Positions 16,575 to 24,768 are shown, counted from the stretch's first letter. The stretch is DNA of 64,000 bases from Tunicatimonas sp964551335 (GCA_964551335.1 CAZKCO010000034.1:11084-75083), one strand, 5' to 3'. Made by a program: numbers and translations. The notes: generated by a model from the letters alone, not told the origin.

Positions 16575-17309
16575 TTATTGGTAGACGGGGCAGGCCAGCT
16601 TGGCCCCTCCGAAGGAAATGCGATAGGAGAGTATGAGATTAAGTTGGATGTTACCTGCCCGTACATCGAGGGGCTCATCAGCACCGGCAAAGTACTCGGC
16701 TTGTCCTCGGAAGTAGGTAAATTGAGTATGTAGACCCAGCTTTTTCCAACGATAACTGGCCCCTACTCCGGCCATAAGTCCGGGCCCACTGTCAGCTTCC
16801 TGAGGGTTTTCGTTGATGACCTGAGGATTAATTCGTTGGTCGTCTAAATGCGACTGCCAGTAGGTAGCTCCCAGCAGGGCGTAAGCGGAAAATGATTCGG
16901 GTACGACGGAGATCAGCGACAAGGCATCAAACTTAATCTGAGCGAACGTATAATCGTTACTCAGTACAAAGCTTTCCAGCTCATAGCGACTTCCTCGGTT
17001 AACCCCAACTCCGTAGCTGAAGGGTGAGCCGGTGCTGCCGTATTCTACCAGCAGGTGCAGTGGCATTCCCGACGCCTGCATTTGTGGTTCGTGGGACTGA
17101 TGCCAGACTCCGAGTCCGGCTCCAATCTCCACAAAGCTTTGCCGCTTCTGATGCTTACCGTAGGTGGGCTTGCGAAGCCGGTATTTGGGAGGCTTGTATT
17201 TGCTGATGGTAGTTTCGGTAGCGGATACTCCATCAGTAGGGGTGCCTAAGAGAATGAAAGCGACGAGAAAAAGTAAAATGGCCGGGAAAGGAGATTGTGC
17301 TCGGTGCAT
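16575..17309 (-). CDS. Outer-membrane beta-barrel protein, first gene of the cytolysin-like operon
   Basis: The ATG at 17309 gives 244 residues with a hydrophobic signal (about 8-30). After a basic linker (KYKPPKYRLRKPTYGKHQKR) come eight-strand-type amphipathic segments: QSFVEIGAGLGVWHQ, PLHLLVEYGS, FSYGVGVNRGS, FSAYALLGATYW, GLMAGVGASYRW, LGLHTQFTYF and a final LILSYRISFGGAK. It ends 26 bp before the first cytolysin gene, so all three are probably co-transcribed. Possible jobs are surface display, anchoring or self-protection; none is proven. Confidence 0.75.
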   Translation of the reverse strand: MHRAQSPFPAILLFLVAFILLGTPTDGVSATETTISKYKPPKYRLRKPTYGKHQKRQSFVEIGAGLGVWHQSHEPQMQASGMPLHLLVEYGSTGSPFSYGVGVNRGSRYELESFVLSNDYTFAQIKFDALSLISVVPESFSAYALLGATYWQSHLDDQRINPQVINENPQEADSGPGLMAGVGASYRWKKLGLHTQFTYFRGQAEYFAGADEPLDVRAGNIQLNLILSYRISFGGAKLACPVYQ

Positions 17310-17334
17310 ATTGTTTTTTCTACCAATGACGCAG

Positions 17335-17364
17335 AAAAAACCCCCTGAAAGCAAATTTAGGGGG
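17335..17364 (-). terminator. Hairpin with T run, overlapping a possible promoter
   Basis: CCCCCT-G-AAA and TTT-AGGGGG pair around GCAAA. On the minus strand six T residues follow. It stands about 100 bp after the TPR/LuxR regulator gene, as a terminator would. The same segment contains TAAATTTG, a consensus -7 box, so it may serve both to end one transcript and to start the next. Confidence 0.6.
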
Positions 17365-17381
17365 TGGACAATCGGTGGACA
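17352..17381 (-). promoter_or_regulatory. Candidate promoter and tandem operator of the cytolysin-like operon
   Basis: Minus-strand TAAATTTG (17359-17352) fits the TAnnTTTG -7 consensus, 43 bases before the barrel gene. Directly upstream are two TGTCCACC direct repeats (17370-17363 and 17381-17374), exactly 11 bp apart, in the place of the -33 region. This is a plausible activator site. Binding protein unknown; the adjacent LuxR-type regulator is one candidate. Confidence 0.4.
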
Positions 17382-17418
17382 TTTAATTATTTAACTAAAA
17401 AATATGATAATTAAATGT
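17379..17418. repeat. 12-bp perfect AT-rich inverted repeat
   Basis: ACATTTAATTAT (17379-17390) and ATAATTAAATGT (17407-17418) are separated by 16 bases. It lies between the regulator gene and the operon promoter and could be an operator or a weak RNA hairpin. Confidence 0.5.
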
Positions 17419-17464
17419 AAAAAGCAGTGATTTGTAAAAGATGATCGCGAAAAAGTTTTGAAAG

Positions 17465-19258
17465 TTACATTTGAAGGATATACTCCTGGATGTTTTCTTC
17501 GGAGGCAATATTCAGTTTTTTGCGTAGCCGGTACCGGGCTTTCTTCACTCCTTCGGGAGAGATATTGGCAATGGAGGCAATCTCCTTAGAACTGAGGTTC
17601 ATCTTCAGCATCATAGCCAGACGAATTTCATTAGGGGTAAGTTCACTGGCTACAGCTGATAACTTCTGACTGAAATCGGGGTGCACCTGCTTGAAGTGCT
17701 GGATGAAAGAATCCCAGTCGTTCTCTATCATCTGGTCGCCCCGGAACAGTTGCTTAAGTTGTTTCAGTTCTGTTTTACTACGAGGATTGGCCACGGCCCA
17801 AACGTCATTAATTTTGCTTTTTACTTCTTCCAGCAGCTCGGTTTTCTGTCCCAGGTGCAGGGCGTGGGTAGTTAGTTCCCGGTTCTTAAAGTCTAGTTTC
17901 TGCTGTAGTTGCTGCTGAGCCAGTTGAGCGCTTTTTATTTTCTCTTGGGCAATAAGCTGATCTTTCTCCAGTAGCTCCCGTTCCTGCTGATGCTTTAATC
18001 GCTGACGGTTATACCAAGTGCCCGCTAACGCGGCAATCAATAGAAACCCAACGATCAGCCCCCAACGCTGATAACCGGCAATGGTGTTTTGCTGAGCCAG
18101 CAGTTCAATTTCCTGAGCTTGCAAGGCAATCTCCTGTTCTTTTTTATCCAACTGATACTCCGTCTCTAGTTGGGCCATCTGCTCCTCCTTCTCCTGATTG
18201 TATACCTCCTGATAGACTTTGAAGTATTTCAGTCGGTAGTCATACGCTTGGGCGTAGTTTCCTTGAGCGGCGTAGGTTTCAGCCAGCGCTTCGTAATGGT
18301 TCATGATTACTTGCTGCGGAGCATCAATTTCTTCCGAAAGGGCTACTGCCCGTTGCAAATAGTCTAGTGCGGTGGTATACTGACCGGTCAGGGTGTACAC
18401 TCTTCCTAGATCGCGATAGTTAAGGGCAATGCCGTCTTGGTTCGCAACGGACTGGTTATAGCGAAGCGCTTGTTGGTAGTAATCAGTAGCGGCAGCATAC
18501 TGCGCTTGATCCATCTTATTCTGCCCCAAGCCATCCAGTACTTTGGCCAAGTGGTATTCATCGTTTTCCTGTTCGTAGTAATCTAGCGCCAGTTGATAGT
18601 AGTAGTACGACGAATCGTACTGCTGTATATCCGGGTAGGTAGCCCCCAGATTTAGCCAGCACTTCACCGAAAGTTGGTCCAGATTCCGTTGGCTGAAGTA
18701 ATCTTCGCAAGCCAAGTAGTAGTCAAGTGCCTTACGCGGATTATCGTTTAGTACATATACATTGGCAATGTTGAATTTGCTCTTATGAACCGCCAGCGAG
18801 TCGCCTAAGCTTTCGTTTAACCGCAACCCCTGTAACAAATACTCCAAAGATTTATCGTATTTACCCTGATTGAAGATCATATAACCCACCCCATTATAAA
18901 CTGTAGCGATACGGGCGGTATCGTTTAGCAACTGCGCAATAGTCATGGCCTGCTCACCGTAGTGTACGGCCTGAGCGAAATCGCCCTGCACGTAAAAGGA
19001 GCGGCCCAGGCCGAATAAAGCATCAAATTCCGATTGAGGTTTGTCAAGTTTCCGAGCCATATCAAGCCAGCGTTCGGTATATTCCCGGGCTTTTTCGGGC
19101 TCGGTATGGATAGTGGCCCGGTATAACTGCTGATACAAGCGAAGTTTACTGGTATCAGCGGCGTTGATCAATTCATTCTCCAGACTATCTACCGGATTGG
19201 AAGACCAGGCCGGGAGCTGAATAGATAATAAACCGAACAGGAAAAGAGAGAGTCTCAT
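17465..19258 (-). CDS. TPR membrane regulator with LuxR-type HTH
   Basis: The 597 residues contain a Sec signal (1-19), an array of about seven TPR units (about 35-350; for instance ATVYNGVGYMIFNQGKYDKS), a coiled coil (355-395), one transmembrane helix (399-416), a second coiled coil (418-475) and a C-terminal HTH (about 535-597) with LTPNEIRLAMMLKMNLSSKE and KKARYRLRKKLNI. This is the widespread Bacteroidota architecture of a periplasmic TPR sensor joined directly to a cytoplasmic DNA-binding domain. It lies upstream of, and co-directional with, the cytolysin-like operon, and could control it; this is inference from position. Confidence 0.88.
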   Translation of the reverse strand: MRLSLFLFGLLSIQLPAWSSNPVDSLENELINAADTSKLRLYQQLYRATIHTEPEKAREYTERWLDMARKLDKPQSEFDALFGLGRSFYVQGDFAQAVHYGEQAMTIAQLLNDTARIATVYNGVGYMIFNQGKYDKSLEYLLQGLRLNESLGDSLAVHKSKFNIANVYVLNDNPRKALDYYLACEDYFSQRNLDQLSVKCWLNLGATYPDIQQYDSSYYYYQLALDYYEQENDEYHLAKVLDGLGQNKMDQAQYAAATDYYQQALRYNQSVANQDGIALNYRDLGRVYTLTGQYTTALDYLQRAVALSEEIDAPQQVIMNHYEALAETYAAQGNYAQAYDYRLKYFKVYQEVYNQEKEEQMAQLETEYQLDKKEQEIALQAQEIELLAQQNTIAGYQRWGLIVGFLLIAALAGTWYNRQRLKHQQERELLEKDQLIAQEKIKSAQLAQQQLQQKLDFKNRELTTHALHLGQKTELLEEVKSKINDVWAVANPRSKTELKQLKQLFRGDQMIENDWDSFIQHFKQVHPDFSQKLSAVASELTPNEIRLAMMLKMNLSSKEIASIANISPEGVKKARYRLRKKLNIASEENIQEYILQM

Positions 19259-19423
19259 AACAAGAGTTTGTAGACTCGGAAGATACTACAATTTTGCTGT
19301 CAGCCCAACACTAAAAATTATAGCAATGGTACAATTAGGGGCTATTTCCCGGTTCATTCATCACCAGAAGTATTGCCGTAAAAAGGAAGATGTAGCAGAA
19401 AGTCTGTATGACACGTATATCCA

Positions 19424-19464
19424 TAAAAAAGAAAAAGCCCTAACCAATTCATAGTCAGAGCCTT
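19424..19464 (-). terminator. Terminator after tRNA-Arg
   Basis: On the minus strand AAG(G)CTCTGAC pairs with GTTAGGGCTT, allowing one bulged G and G-U pairs, and is followed by TTTTTC and more T residues. It lies just after the tRNA 3' end. Confidence 0.65.
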
Positions 19465-19478
19465 ATATTTCTAAAAAG

Positions 19479-19552
19479 TGACCTTGTCAGGATTCAAACC
19501 TGAAACCTCCTGATCCGTAGTCAGGTGCTCTATTCAGTTGAGCTACAAGGCC
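19479..19552 (-). tRNA. tRNA-Arg (anticodon ACG)
   Basis: On the minus strand the sequence folds as a cloverleaf: acceptor GGCCTTG/CAAGGTC, anticodon stem CCTGA/TCAGG with loop CTACGGA giving ACG, and T loop GGTTTGAATCC with GTTTGAATC core. The discriminator base is A. CCA is not encoded. It is transcribed together with the broken copy just upstream. Confidence 0.95.
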
Positions 19553-19570
19553 ATGTATTATTTTGGTTTT

Positions 19571-19650
19571 TGAAACCTCCTGATCCGTAGCCTGCGCGGC
19601 GCGGTCAGGTGCTCTATTCAGCGGTCGCCGCGCGATTGAGCTACAAGGCC
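19571..19650 (-). pseudogene. Duplicated 5' part of tRNA-Arg with two 14-nt insertions
   Basis: This segment repeats the neighbouring tRNA from the acceptor 5' end to the variable loop, base for base, but has no T arm or 3' acceptor. It is interrupted twice. Minus-strand TCGCGCGGCGACCG (19635-19622) sits in the D loop, and CCGCGCCGCGCAGG (19604-19591) sits in the anticodon loop. The insertions share a perfectly complementary 8-bp core (GCGCGGCG with CGCCGCGC), so they could pair with each other. It cannot act as a normal tRNA. Origin and purpose are unknown. Confidence 0.85.
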
Positions 19651-19668
19651 ATCCGCGTAATCGGAACG

Positions 19669-19700
19669 CAAAGATAAACAATAAATTCCTTTACAGGCAA
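19669..19700 (-). promoter_or_regulatory. Promoter of the tRNA-Arg transcript
   Basis: Minus-strand TATCTTTG (19676-19669) matches TAnnTTTG exactly, with a TTG -33 element (19700-19698) 21 bases upstream. The start point would lie about ten bases before the tRNA fragment, so the fragment heads the precursor RNA and the intact tRNA follows. Confidence 0.65.
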
Positions 19701-19776
19701 GAACAATCTGAGAAAGAAACCAGCGTTTTTCTACGGAATGTTCCGTAATGAGTCTCCATCCCTGCTAAAATTCTTA

Positions 19777-19784
19777 TACCTTTG
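19777..19784 (+). promoter_or_regulatory. Putative -7 box
   Basis: TACCTTTG matches the Bacteroidota -7 consensus and is 41 bases before the barrel protein's GTG start. No clear -33 TTG. Confidence 0.4.
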
Positions 19785-19825
19785 CGGGCGTATTATGAAA
19801 ATAGATAGAAGTAAATTAGTTCAAC

Positions 19826-20539
19826 GTGTTACATCACTTTAAATTATATTTCGCATTATTCATAGCCGGATTGGTCATTAGCTTTACCTCTCAGGCACAG
19901 GATACCCTCCGCTACGAAGGAGCACAGCCCGACCTGCCTGGTATGCTACAATTAGATTTTGGCTTCAATTTTCTGAGCAACGCCCCCGACTCTATGGACA
20001 CTCGAGTGTGGGGCTCCCGAGGGTTCAATATCTACTACCTCTACCCAATCGTTCCGATGAAGGATGGTTCAAAAATTTCACTACATACCGGGTTGGGACT
20101 GGGGTTTGTTAATTACAGCTTTGAAAACGGAGTTACGCTTAATGATACGCAGGATTCTACTAGTATTATTCCGCTTGATCGGGATGTTTATCCTTCGTTG
20201 CAGAAGACCCAACTTTCTACTCATTACCTCGATATTCCGCTGGAGCTTCGCTTCTTTGCTAAAGATAATTATCGAGGGTTCACCTTTGCCTTGGGAGGAA
20301 GAGTCGGCCGCCTGATCAATTCCTACACAAAAATCAAATTTGAAGAAGGTGGGTTTGACAAAGAAGATAAATTCAAACGTCGGTATAATCTAAACCCCTG
20401 GCGTTACGGGGCTTACGCTAAATTAGGCTTCCGAGGCATTACCCTCACCGGACAATATATGTTCTCCGAACTATTTACTCCCAGCGAAGGCCCCAGGGTC
20501 AATAATTATAAGTTGGGCATAACTATCGGCTTGTTCTAG
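19826..20539 (+). CDS. Outer-membrane beta-barrel protein (PorT-like)
   Basis: The 237-residue protein starts at GTG; an ATG 31 bases upstream is in another frame and soon stops. A Sec signal ends near SQAQ (residue 25). The rest alternates strands typical of small Bacteroidota barrels (MLQLDFGFNF, ISLHTGLGLGFVNY, YLDIPLELRFF, FTFALGGRVG, WRYGAYAKLGFRG, YKLGITIGLF) and ends in a hydrophobic-aromatic strand with terminal Phe, the usual BAM recognition end. The role is unknown. It has no obvious operon partner. Confidence 0.8.
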   Translation: MLHHFKLYFALFIAGLVISFTSQAQDTLRYEGAQPDLPGMLQLDFGFNFLSNAPDSMDTRVWGSRGFNIYYLYPIVPMKDGSKISLHTGLGLGFVNYSFENGVTLNDTQDSTSIIPLDRDVYPSLQKTQLSTHYLDIPLELRFFAKDNYRGFTFALGGRVGRLINSYTKIKFEEGGFDKEDKFKRRYNLNPWRYGAYAKLGFRGITLTGQYMFSELFTPSEGPRVNNYKLGITIGLF

Positions 20540-20639
20540 CTACTATCTGAACAAATTGGCGGCGGATGGCTTTCCGCAGTCAGAAGAGGACTGGAATATT
20601 GGAAAGCGAACTTTCATCCGGTTCGCTTGGGCTATTTGC

Positions 20640-20675
20640 GATCGGTTGGTAAAATAAATATTTTACTAACCAATC
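20640..20675. promoter_or_regulatory. 36-bp near-perfect palindrome before the PL10 operon
   Basis: The half GATCGGTTGGTAAAATAA matches the reverse complement of the other half (GATTGGTTAGTAAAATAT) at 15 of 18 positions. It ends 12 bases before the pectate lyase start codon. This size and place suggest a repressor operator for the whole operon. The binding regulator is not in the window. Confidence 0.55.
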
Positions 20676-20687
20676 AACCTAAACCTC

Positions 20688-21806
20688 ATGAAGCCCCCCG
20701 TAGCCTTGCTCATTGTACTGATCAGTGCGACAAATCTCAGCTGGGCACAGCAGTCACCAGAACATCCATCTTGGCAGGCTATTGACATTAGCCTATTTTC
20801 GGATGCTATTCAGCATGCCCTGATGAAGTTTAAAGATAGGCAGGCGCCCTACGAGCGATACGAACTGCACGAGATTGACAAGATTGCTGATAATATGGTC
20901 GTACTTCAAAACCCTGATGGTGGATGGCCTAAGAATATTGACTGGCTGAAGAAACGCGCCGAAGCTGATTCCACCAGAGGAAAATACCGGAAGAGCACGC
21001 TCGATAATCGCAATATTTATTCTCAGATCACCTACCTTTCCGAAGCTTACCGACAAACCGGATGGGAAAGATATAAACAAAGTGCCCTGAGGGGGGTAAA
21101 GTACATTCTGGGCAACCAGCATACTTCAGGGGGGTGGCGAGGTTCCGATGTAGATGCTATTACCTTCAACGACGACGTGATGACCGGCGTACTTCAGTTA
21201 CTAAAAGACGTCACTGAGAACCGTAATTTATACGGCTACGTAAGCGACTCTACCCTGGCTCAGGTTCAAGATGCCTACGACCGAGGTATTGAATGTATAC
21301 TGGCTTGCCAGATCAAGATAGATGGTAAACTGACCGCCTGGTGCCAGCAGCACAGCCACAATGATTATTCACCCATTTGGGCCCGCAGCTTTGAACCACC
21401 TTCTATTTGTTCCGCCGAAAGTGTACCGGTTGTTCAGTTACTAATGGACATTGAGAACCCCTCGGATCGTATCGTGCAGGCGGTGATGAGCGCGGTGCAG
21501 TGGTTTGATGACGCAAAAATTGAAGGGTTGCGGGTAGAAACCATAACGGCCGAACCTATCATGTTCCCCTATCACTTTTCAGAAACCGATAAAGTTGAAG
21601 TGAGAGATGAGCAAGCACCTCCCATCTGGGCCAGGATGTACAGTCTGGAAGATTCAGAACCTATATTCTGTACCCGCGAGCGGAAGATTACCCGGGATTT
21701 TACCGAAGTTAGCCGGGAGCGTAGAACCGGCTACGCCTGGCACGGTTACTGGCCGGCCAAACTTTTAGAGGAATATCCGGCCTGGTTAGAAACTATCAAC
21801 CCTTAG
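20688..21806 (+). CDS. Pectate lyase, PL10 family
   Basis: After a Sec signal (1-20) the protein has the PL10 (alpha/alpha toroid) motifs: NPDGGWPKNIDW, STLDNRNIYSQITYLSEAY, GNQHTSGGWRG, ITFNDDVMTGVLQLL and WARSFEPPSICSAES, with a C-terminal GYAWHGYWPAKLLEEYPAW segment. PL10 enzymes cleave polygalacturonate by beta-elimination with calcium. Length (372) fits a single catalytic domain. It is the first gene of a run with 4-8-base junctions through the sulfatase, and probably sits in the periplasm or outside. Confidence 0.9.
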   Translation: MKPPVALLIVLISATNLSWAQQSPEHPSWQAIDISLFSDAIQHALMKFKDRQAPYERYELHEIDKIADNMVVLQNPDGGWPKNIDWLKKRAEADSTRGKYRKSTLDNRNIYSQITYLSEAYRQTGWERYKQSALRGVKYILGNQHTSGGWRGSDVDAITFNDDVMTGVLQLLKDVTENRNLYGYVSDSTLAQVQDAYDRGIECILACQIKIDGKLTAWCQQHSHNDYSPIWARSFEPPSICSAESVPVVQLLMDIENPSDRIVQAVMSAVQWFDDAKIEGLRVETITAEPIMFPYHFSETDKVEVRDEQAPPIWARMYSLEDSEPIFCTRERKITRDFTEVSRERRTGYAWHGYWPAKLLEEYPAWLETINP

Positions 21807-21814
21807 AAATCATC

Positions 21815-23311
21815 ATGCGAAGTAACCTAATGACTATCTCAACCGACACTAATCAACCCAGCATTGAGCGAATCAAGCCCCTGACTGCCCGAGTAGGAGT
21901 ATTAGGCGTAGGGCACCACACCTACTGGCCTCAGTTTGATGGATTACTGGCTGAAATTCAACAAAAGCAGCGAGTGTTTGAAGAACGAATTAGCAGCCAC
22001 GGAGTGGAAGTAGTTTCACTAGGTATGTCGGATTGTGCCGAAACGGCTTACGAGTTGATACCCCAGATCAAAGCCGCCAACCTGGATTTACTGTTCATAG
22101 ACATGCTGACCTACGCTACTTCCAGTAGCATTGCGGCCATCTTCCAGCAGGTTGATCTACCGATGGTGATGGTGGCCTTGCAACCGATGGAAGCCATGGA
22201 CTACTCGCGGGCTTCTACCTACATGCAATTGCTAAACGACGATATCTGCGCCATTCCGGAGTTTGTCAACGTAGCAATCCGTTTGGGCCGTCCCGTGCCA
22301 CCGATGGTAATTGGTACACTACACAACGATGAAGCAGCCGAACAAGCGGTAGCCAAATACTGCCAGATAGCCAAGGTGCTGCGTAGTCTGAAAACTGCCC
22401 GTATTGGGCAGATGGGCCACGTGCTGGAAGCCATGCTGGATATGCATACCGACCCCACCCAGCTGAGCGCAGCCTTTGGCTGTCACATAGTACAAACTGA
22501 GCCCGACGATGTGCTAAAACATTACCAAACCGCTAGTGACAGTGAGGTGGAAGATTACGTTCAGAAAATCCTCAGCTTTTTTGATACGCCTGACCCTAAA
22601 TCTGATCCTATCACCGAGAAACTTTCTCAGGAGGATTTGTACGAAGCCGCCCGGGTAGGCGTTAGTCTCAACCATTTTATTGATGAAAAAAAGCTGGATG
22701 GACTAGCCTACTACTACGAAGGACAACCTGAATCGGACATCAGGAAGGTAGTGACCAACTTTATCGTCGGTAATTCTTTGCTCACTGCGGGAGGCTTTCC
22801 AATGTGCGGGGAGATGGATTTAAAGACTTGCATTGCGATGCTAATTATGGATCGACTGGAGATGGGCGGCAGCTTCGCTGAATTTCATCCGGTAGATTTT
22901 AAGGAAGGTTTTGTGCTGGTCGGGCACGATGGGCCACACCATATCAATATTTCCCAGGGAAAACCAGTGCTGCGCAGCCTGAAAAAGTACCACGGCAAGC
23001 CGGGTAAAGGAGCCAGCGTAGAATTCACCATCAAAGCGGGGCCGATCACGATGCTCGGAATTGCCCAGAAAGCCGATGGTTCATTCAAATTTATCATCGC
23101 GGAAGGCGAATCCCGGAACGGTCCCATTCCGCCCACCGGCAACACCAACACCCGCGGATTCTTCGGTCCCGATGTGCGTACTTTCCTGATCCGCTGGTTC
23201 CAAGAGGCAGCTACCCACCACTTTGCGCTGGGCATTGGGCACCGGGCTAAAGCTATTCAGCAGGTGGGAGAATTTCTGGGTATTGAGACGGTAATCATTG
23301 ATCAATCATGA
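21815..23311 (+). CDS. L-arabinose/L-fucose isomerase-like protein
   Basis: A 498-residue cytoplasmic protein of the fucose/arabinose isomerase superfamily. An N-terminal Rossmann-like part (VGVLGVGHHTYWPQFDGLL) is followed by NLDLLFIDMLTYATSSS and by the C-terminal domain with GGFPMCGEMDLKTCIAMLI and an AEFHPVDFKEGFVLVGHDGP region, whose Glu and His residues are placed like the metal ligands of arabinose isomerase. It is divergent from ordinary AraA, so the substrate is open: a pentose or 6-deoxyhexose aldose. A second ATG at 21830 is an alternative start. Its end overlaps the symporter gene by ATGA. Confidence 0.75.
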   Translation: MRSNLMTISTDTNQPSIERIKPLTARVGVLGVGHHTYWPQFDGLLAEIQQKQRVFEERISSHGVEVVSLGMSDCAETAYELIPQIKAANLDLLFIDMLTYATSSSIAAIFQQVDLPMVMVALQPMEAMDYSRASTYMQLLNDDICAIPEFVNVAIRLGRPVPPMVIGTLHNDEAAEQAVAKYCQIAKVLRSLKTARIGQMGHVLEAMLDMHTDPTQLSAAFGCHIVQTEPDDVLKHYQTASDSEVEDYVQKILSFFDTPDPKSDPITEKLSQEDLYEAARVGVSLNHFIDEKKLDGLAYYYEGQPESDIRKVVTNFIVGNSLLTAGGFPMCGEMDLKTCIAMLIMDRLEMGGSFAEFHPVDFKEGFVLVGHDGPHHINISQGKPVLRSLKKYHGKPGKGASVEFTIKAGPITMLGIAQKADGSFKFIIAEGESRNGPIPPTGNTNTRGFFGPDVRTFLIRWFQEAATHHFALGIGHRAKAIQQVGEFLGIETVIIDQS

Positions 23312-24768
23312 CCGCTACCTACGTGTCGGTGGTGATTGCCGCCTATTTCGGTCTGTTGTTTCTCATTGCCAAAATCAGCTCCCGTAAAGCCGATGCGTCT
23401 ACCTTTTTTCTGGCGAATCGTAATGCGCCCTGGCCGCTGGTCGCCTACGGCATGATTGGGGTGGCTATCTCCGGCATCACCTTTATTTCGGTACCGGGGC
23501 AGGTGGGCGATACGCAGTTCAGCTACTTCCAGTTTGTGGTGGGCATCGTCATTGGCCTGCTGGTAGTAGCGCTGGTGTTGCTGCCTATTTTCTACCGGGC
23601 CAAAACCATCACCATCTACGGCTTTCTGCGGGAGCGTTTTGGCCCCAAATCACATAAGACCGGGGCCTTATCGTTTATGGTCGCTCAGACGGCTACTGCC
23701 GCCTTCAAGCTTTACCTGATGGCCCACGTGCTGCAGCTATTAATTTTTGATGAGTTAGGCTTGCCCTTCGCGCTGACGGTGTTGGTTACCTTGCTACTCA
23801 TCTGGCTGTACACCTACCGGGGTGGTATTCAGACGGTGATACTGACCGATACCCTGCAAACCACCTTTCTGCTGCTAGCGGTTATCGTCAGCATCTGGTC
23901 TATCGGTAGTCAACTGGATTTCTCGGTAGGCGAACTGTATGAGGCGATGCAGCAGCGGCAGGTGAGCCAGGCTTTTTTCTGGTCGTGGGACAGTCAGCAG
24001 AATTTTTTTCGCTTGATGCTGACCGGCATTTTACTTACGGTAATGACCAATGGTTTAGACCAGTCGGTGATGCAAAAGCACCTGACCTGCCCCGACCTGC
24101 GCTCATCGCAGAAGAATATCATTTCCCTAGCAATCATTCTGATTGGGGTAAACATACTGTTTCTGTTTCTGGGTGGGGCGCTGCAAGTCTATAGCGATAT
24201 ACAAGGTTTAGCCCTTCCCGAACAAACCGATAGTATTTATCCGGTGCTGGCTATTGAGCACCTAGGACTGATTTCCGGTACGGCCTTCCTGCTGGGCATT
24301 GCCGCCGCGGCCTACTCATCGGCTGACTCTTCCCTAACCGGACTCACCACTTCGTTCTGTGTGGATATTCTGAATTTCGGGGTAGATGATGATCGGCCGC
24401 AACTGCGTACGCTGGTGCATCTGTGCTTTACGCTGCTCATCTTCCTGATAATCCTGCTCTTTGAAGCTATTAATAACGACAGTGTTTTGTACGCCTTCAT
24501 CCGCACCTCCGGCTTTATCTACGGACCACTGGTGGGCTTGTTTGCCTTTGGTATCTTCAGCCGGCGCAAGGTGCCCGACCGCTGGGTTCCCTGGGTAGTT
24601 ATTATGGCCCCGCTGCTATCGGTGCTGATTGACTTGACCTCAGAAAGCTGGTTGAATTATACGTTCGGATACGATATTTTACTGGTCAATAGTTTTATCG
24701 CGGTGCTGGGACTATACCTATTGTCCTTCTCTAAAAAGAAAAAAATAGATCATACGCTTACTACATGA
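23308..24768 (+). CDS. Sodium:solute symporter (SSS family)
   Basis: The 486-residue protein has about thirteen membrane helices and SSS marks: the discontinuous first helix around IGVAISGITFISVPGQVGD and the helix-8 signature AAAYSSADSSLTGLTTSF, which holds sodium-ligand Ser/Thr residues. It imports a sugar or uronate with sodium. Overlapping both neighbours by four bases (ATGA), it is plainly co-translated with the isomerase and the GH106-like enzyme, so it likely brings in their product. Confidence 0.9.
   Translation: MTATYVSVVIAAYFGLLFLIAKISSRKADASTFFLANRNAPWPLVAYGMIGVAISGITFISVPGQVGDTQFSYFQFVVGIVIGLLVVALVLLPIFYRAKTITIYGFLRERFGPKSHKTGALSFMVAQTATAAFKLYLMAHVLQLLIFDELGLPFALTVLVTLLLIWLYTYRGGIQTVILTDTLQTTFLLLAVIVSIWSIGSQLDFSVGELYEAMQQRQVSQAFFWSWDSQQNFFRLMLTGILLTVMTNGLDQSVMQKHLTCPDLRSSQKNIISLAIILIGVNILFLFLGGALQVYSDIQGLALPEQTDSIYPVLAIEHLGLISGTAFLLGIAAAAYSSADSSLTGLTTSFCVDILNFGVDDDRPQLRTLVHLCFTLLIFLIILLFEAINNDSVLYAFIRTSGFIYGPLVGLFAFGIFSRRKVPDRWVPWVVIMAPLLSVLIDLTSESWLNYTFGYDILLVNSFIAVLGLYLLSFSKKKKIDHTLTT

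Noticed and set aside
19326..19454. Short plus-strand frame (42 codons) between the regulator and the tRNA
   Set aside because: It runs into the tRNA terminator and has no ribosome-binding leader; basic composition alone is weak evidence.
19479..19652. tRNA duplication considered as a sign of an integrated element
   Set aside because: The repeated part is the 5' portion, no integrase is nearby, and both copies lie within 175 bp, so no island is bounded by them.
19487..19681. Open minus-strand frame of 64 codons
   Set aside because: It is the translation of the tRNA-Arg gene and its broken copy; such tRNA-derived frames are classic false genes.
20604..20628. AAGCGAAC/GTTCGCTT hairpin considered as a terminator
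   Set aside because: No T run follows on either strand, so it is mentioned only with the palindrome before the PL10 operon.
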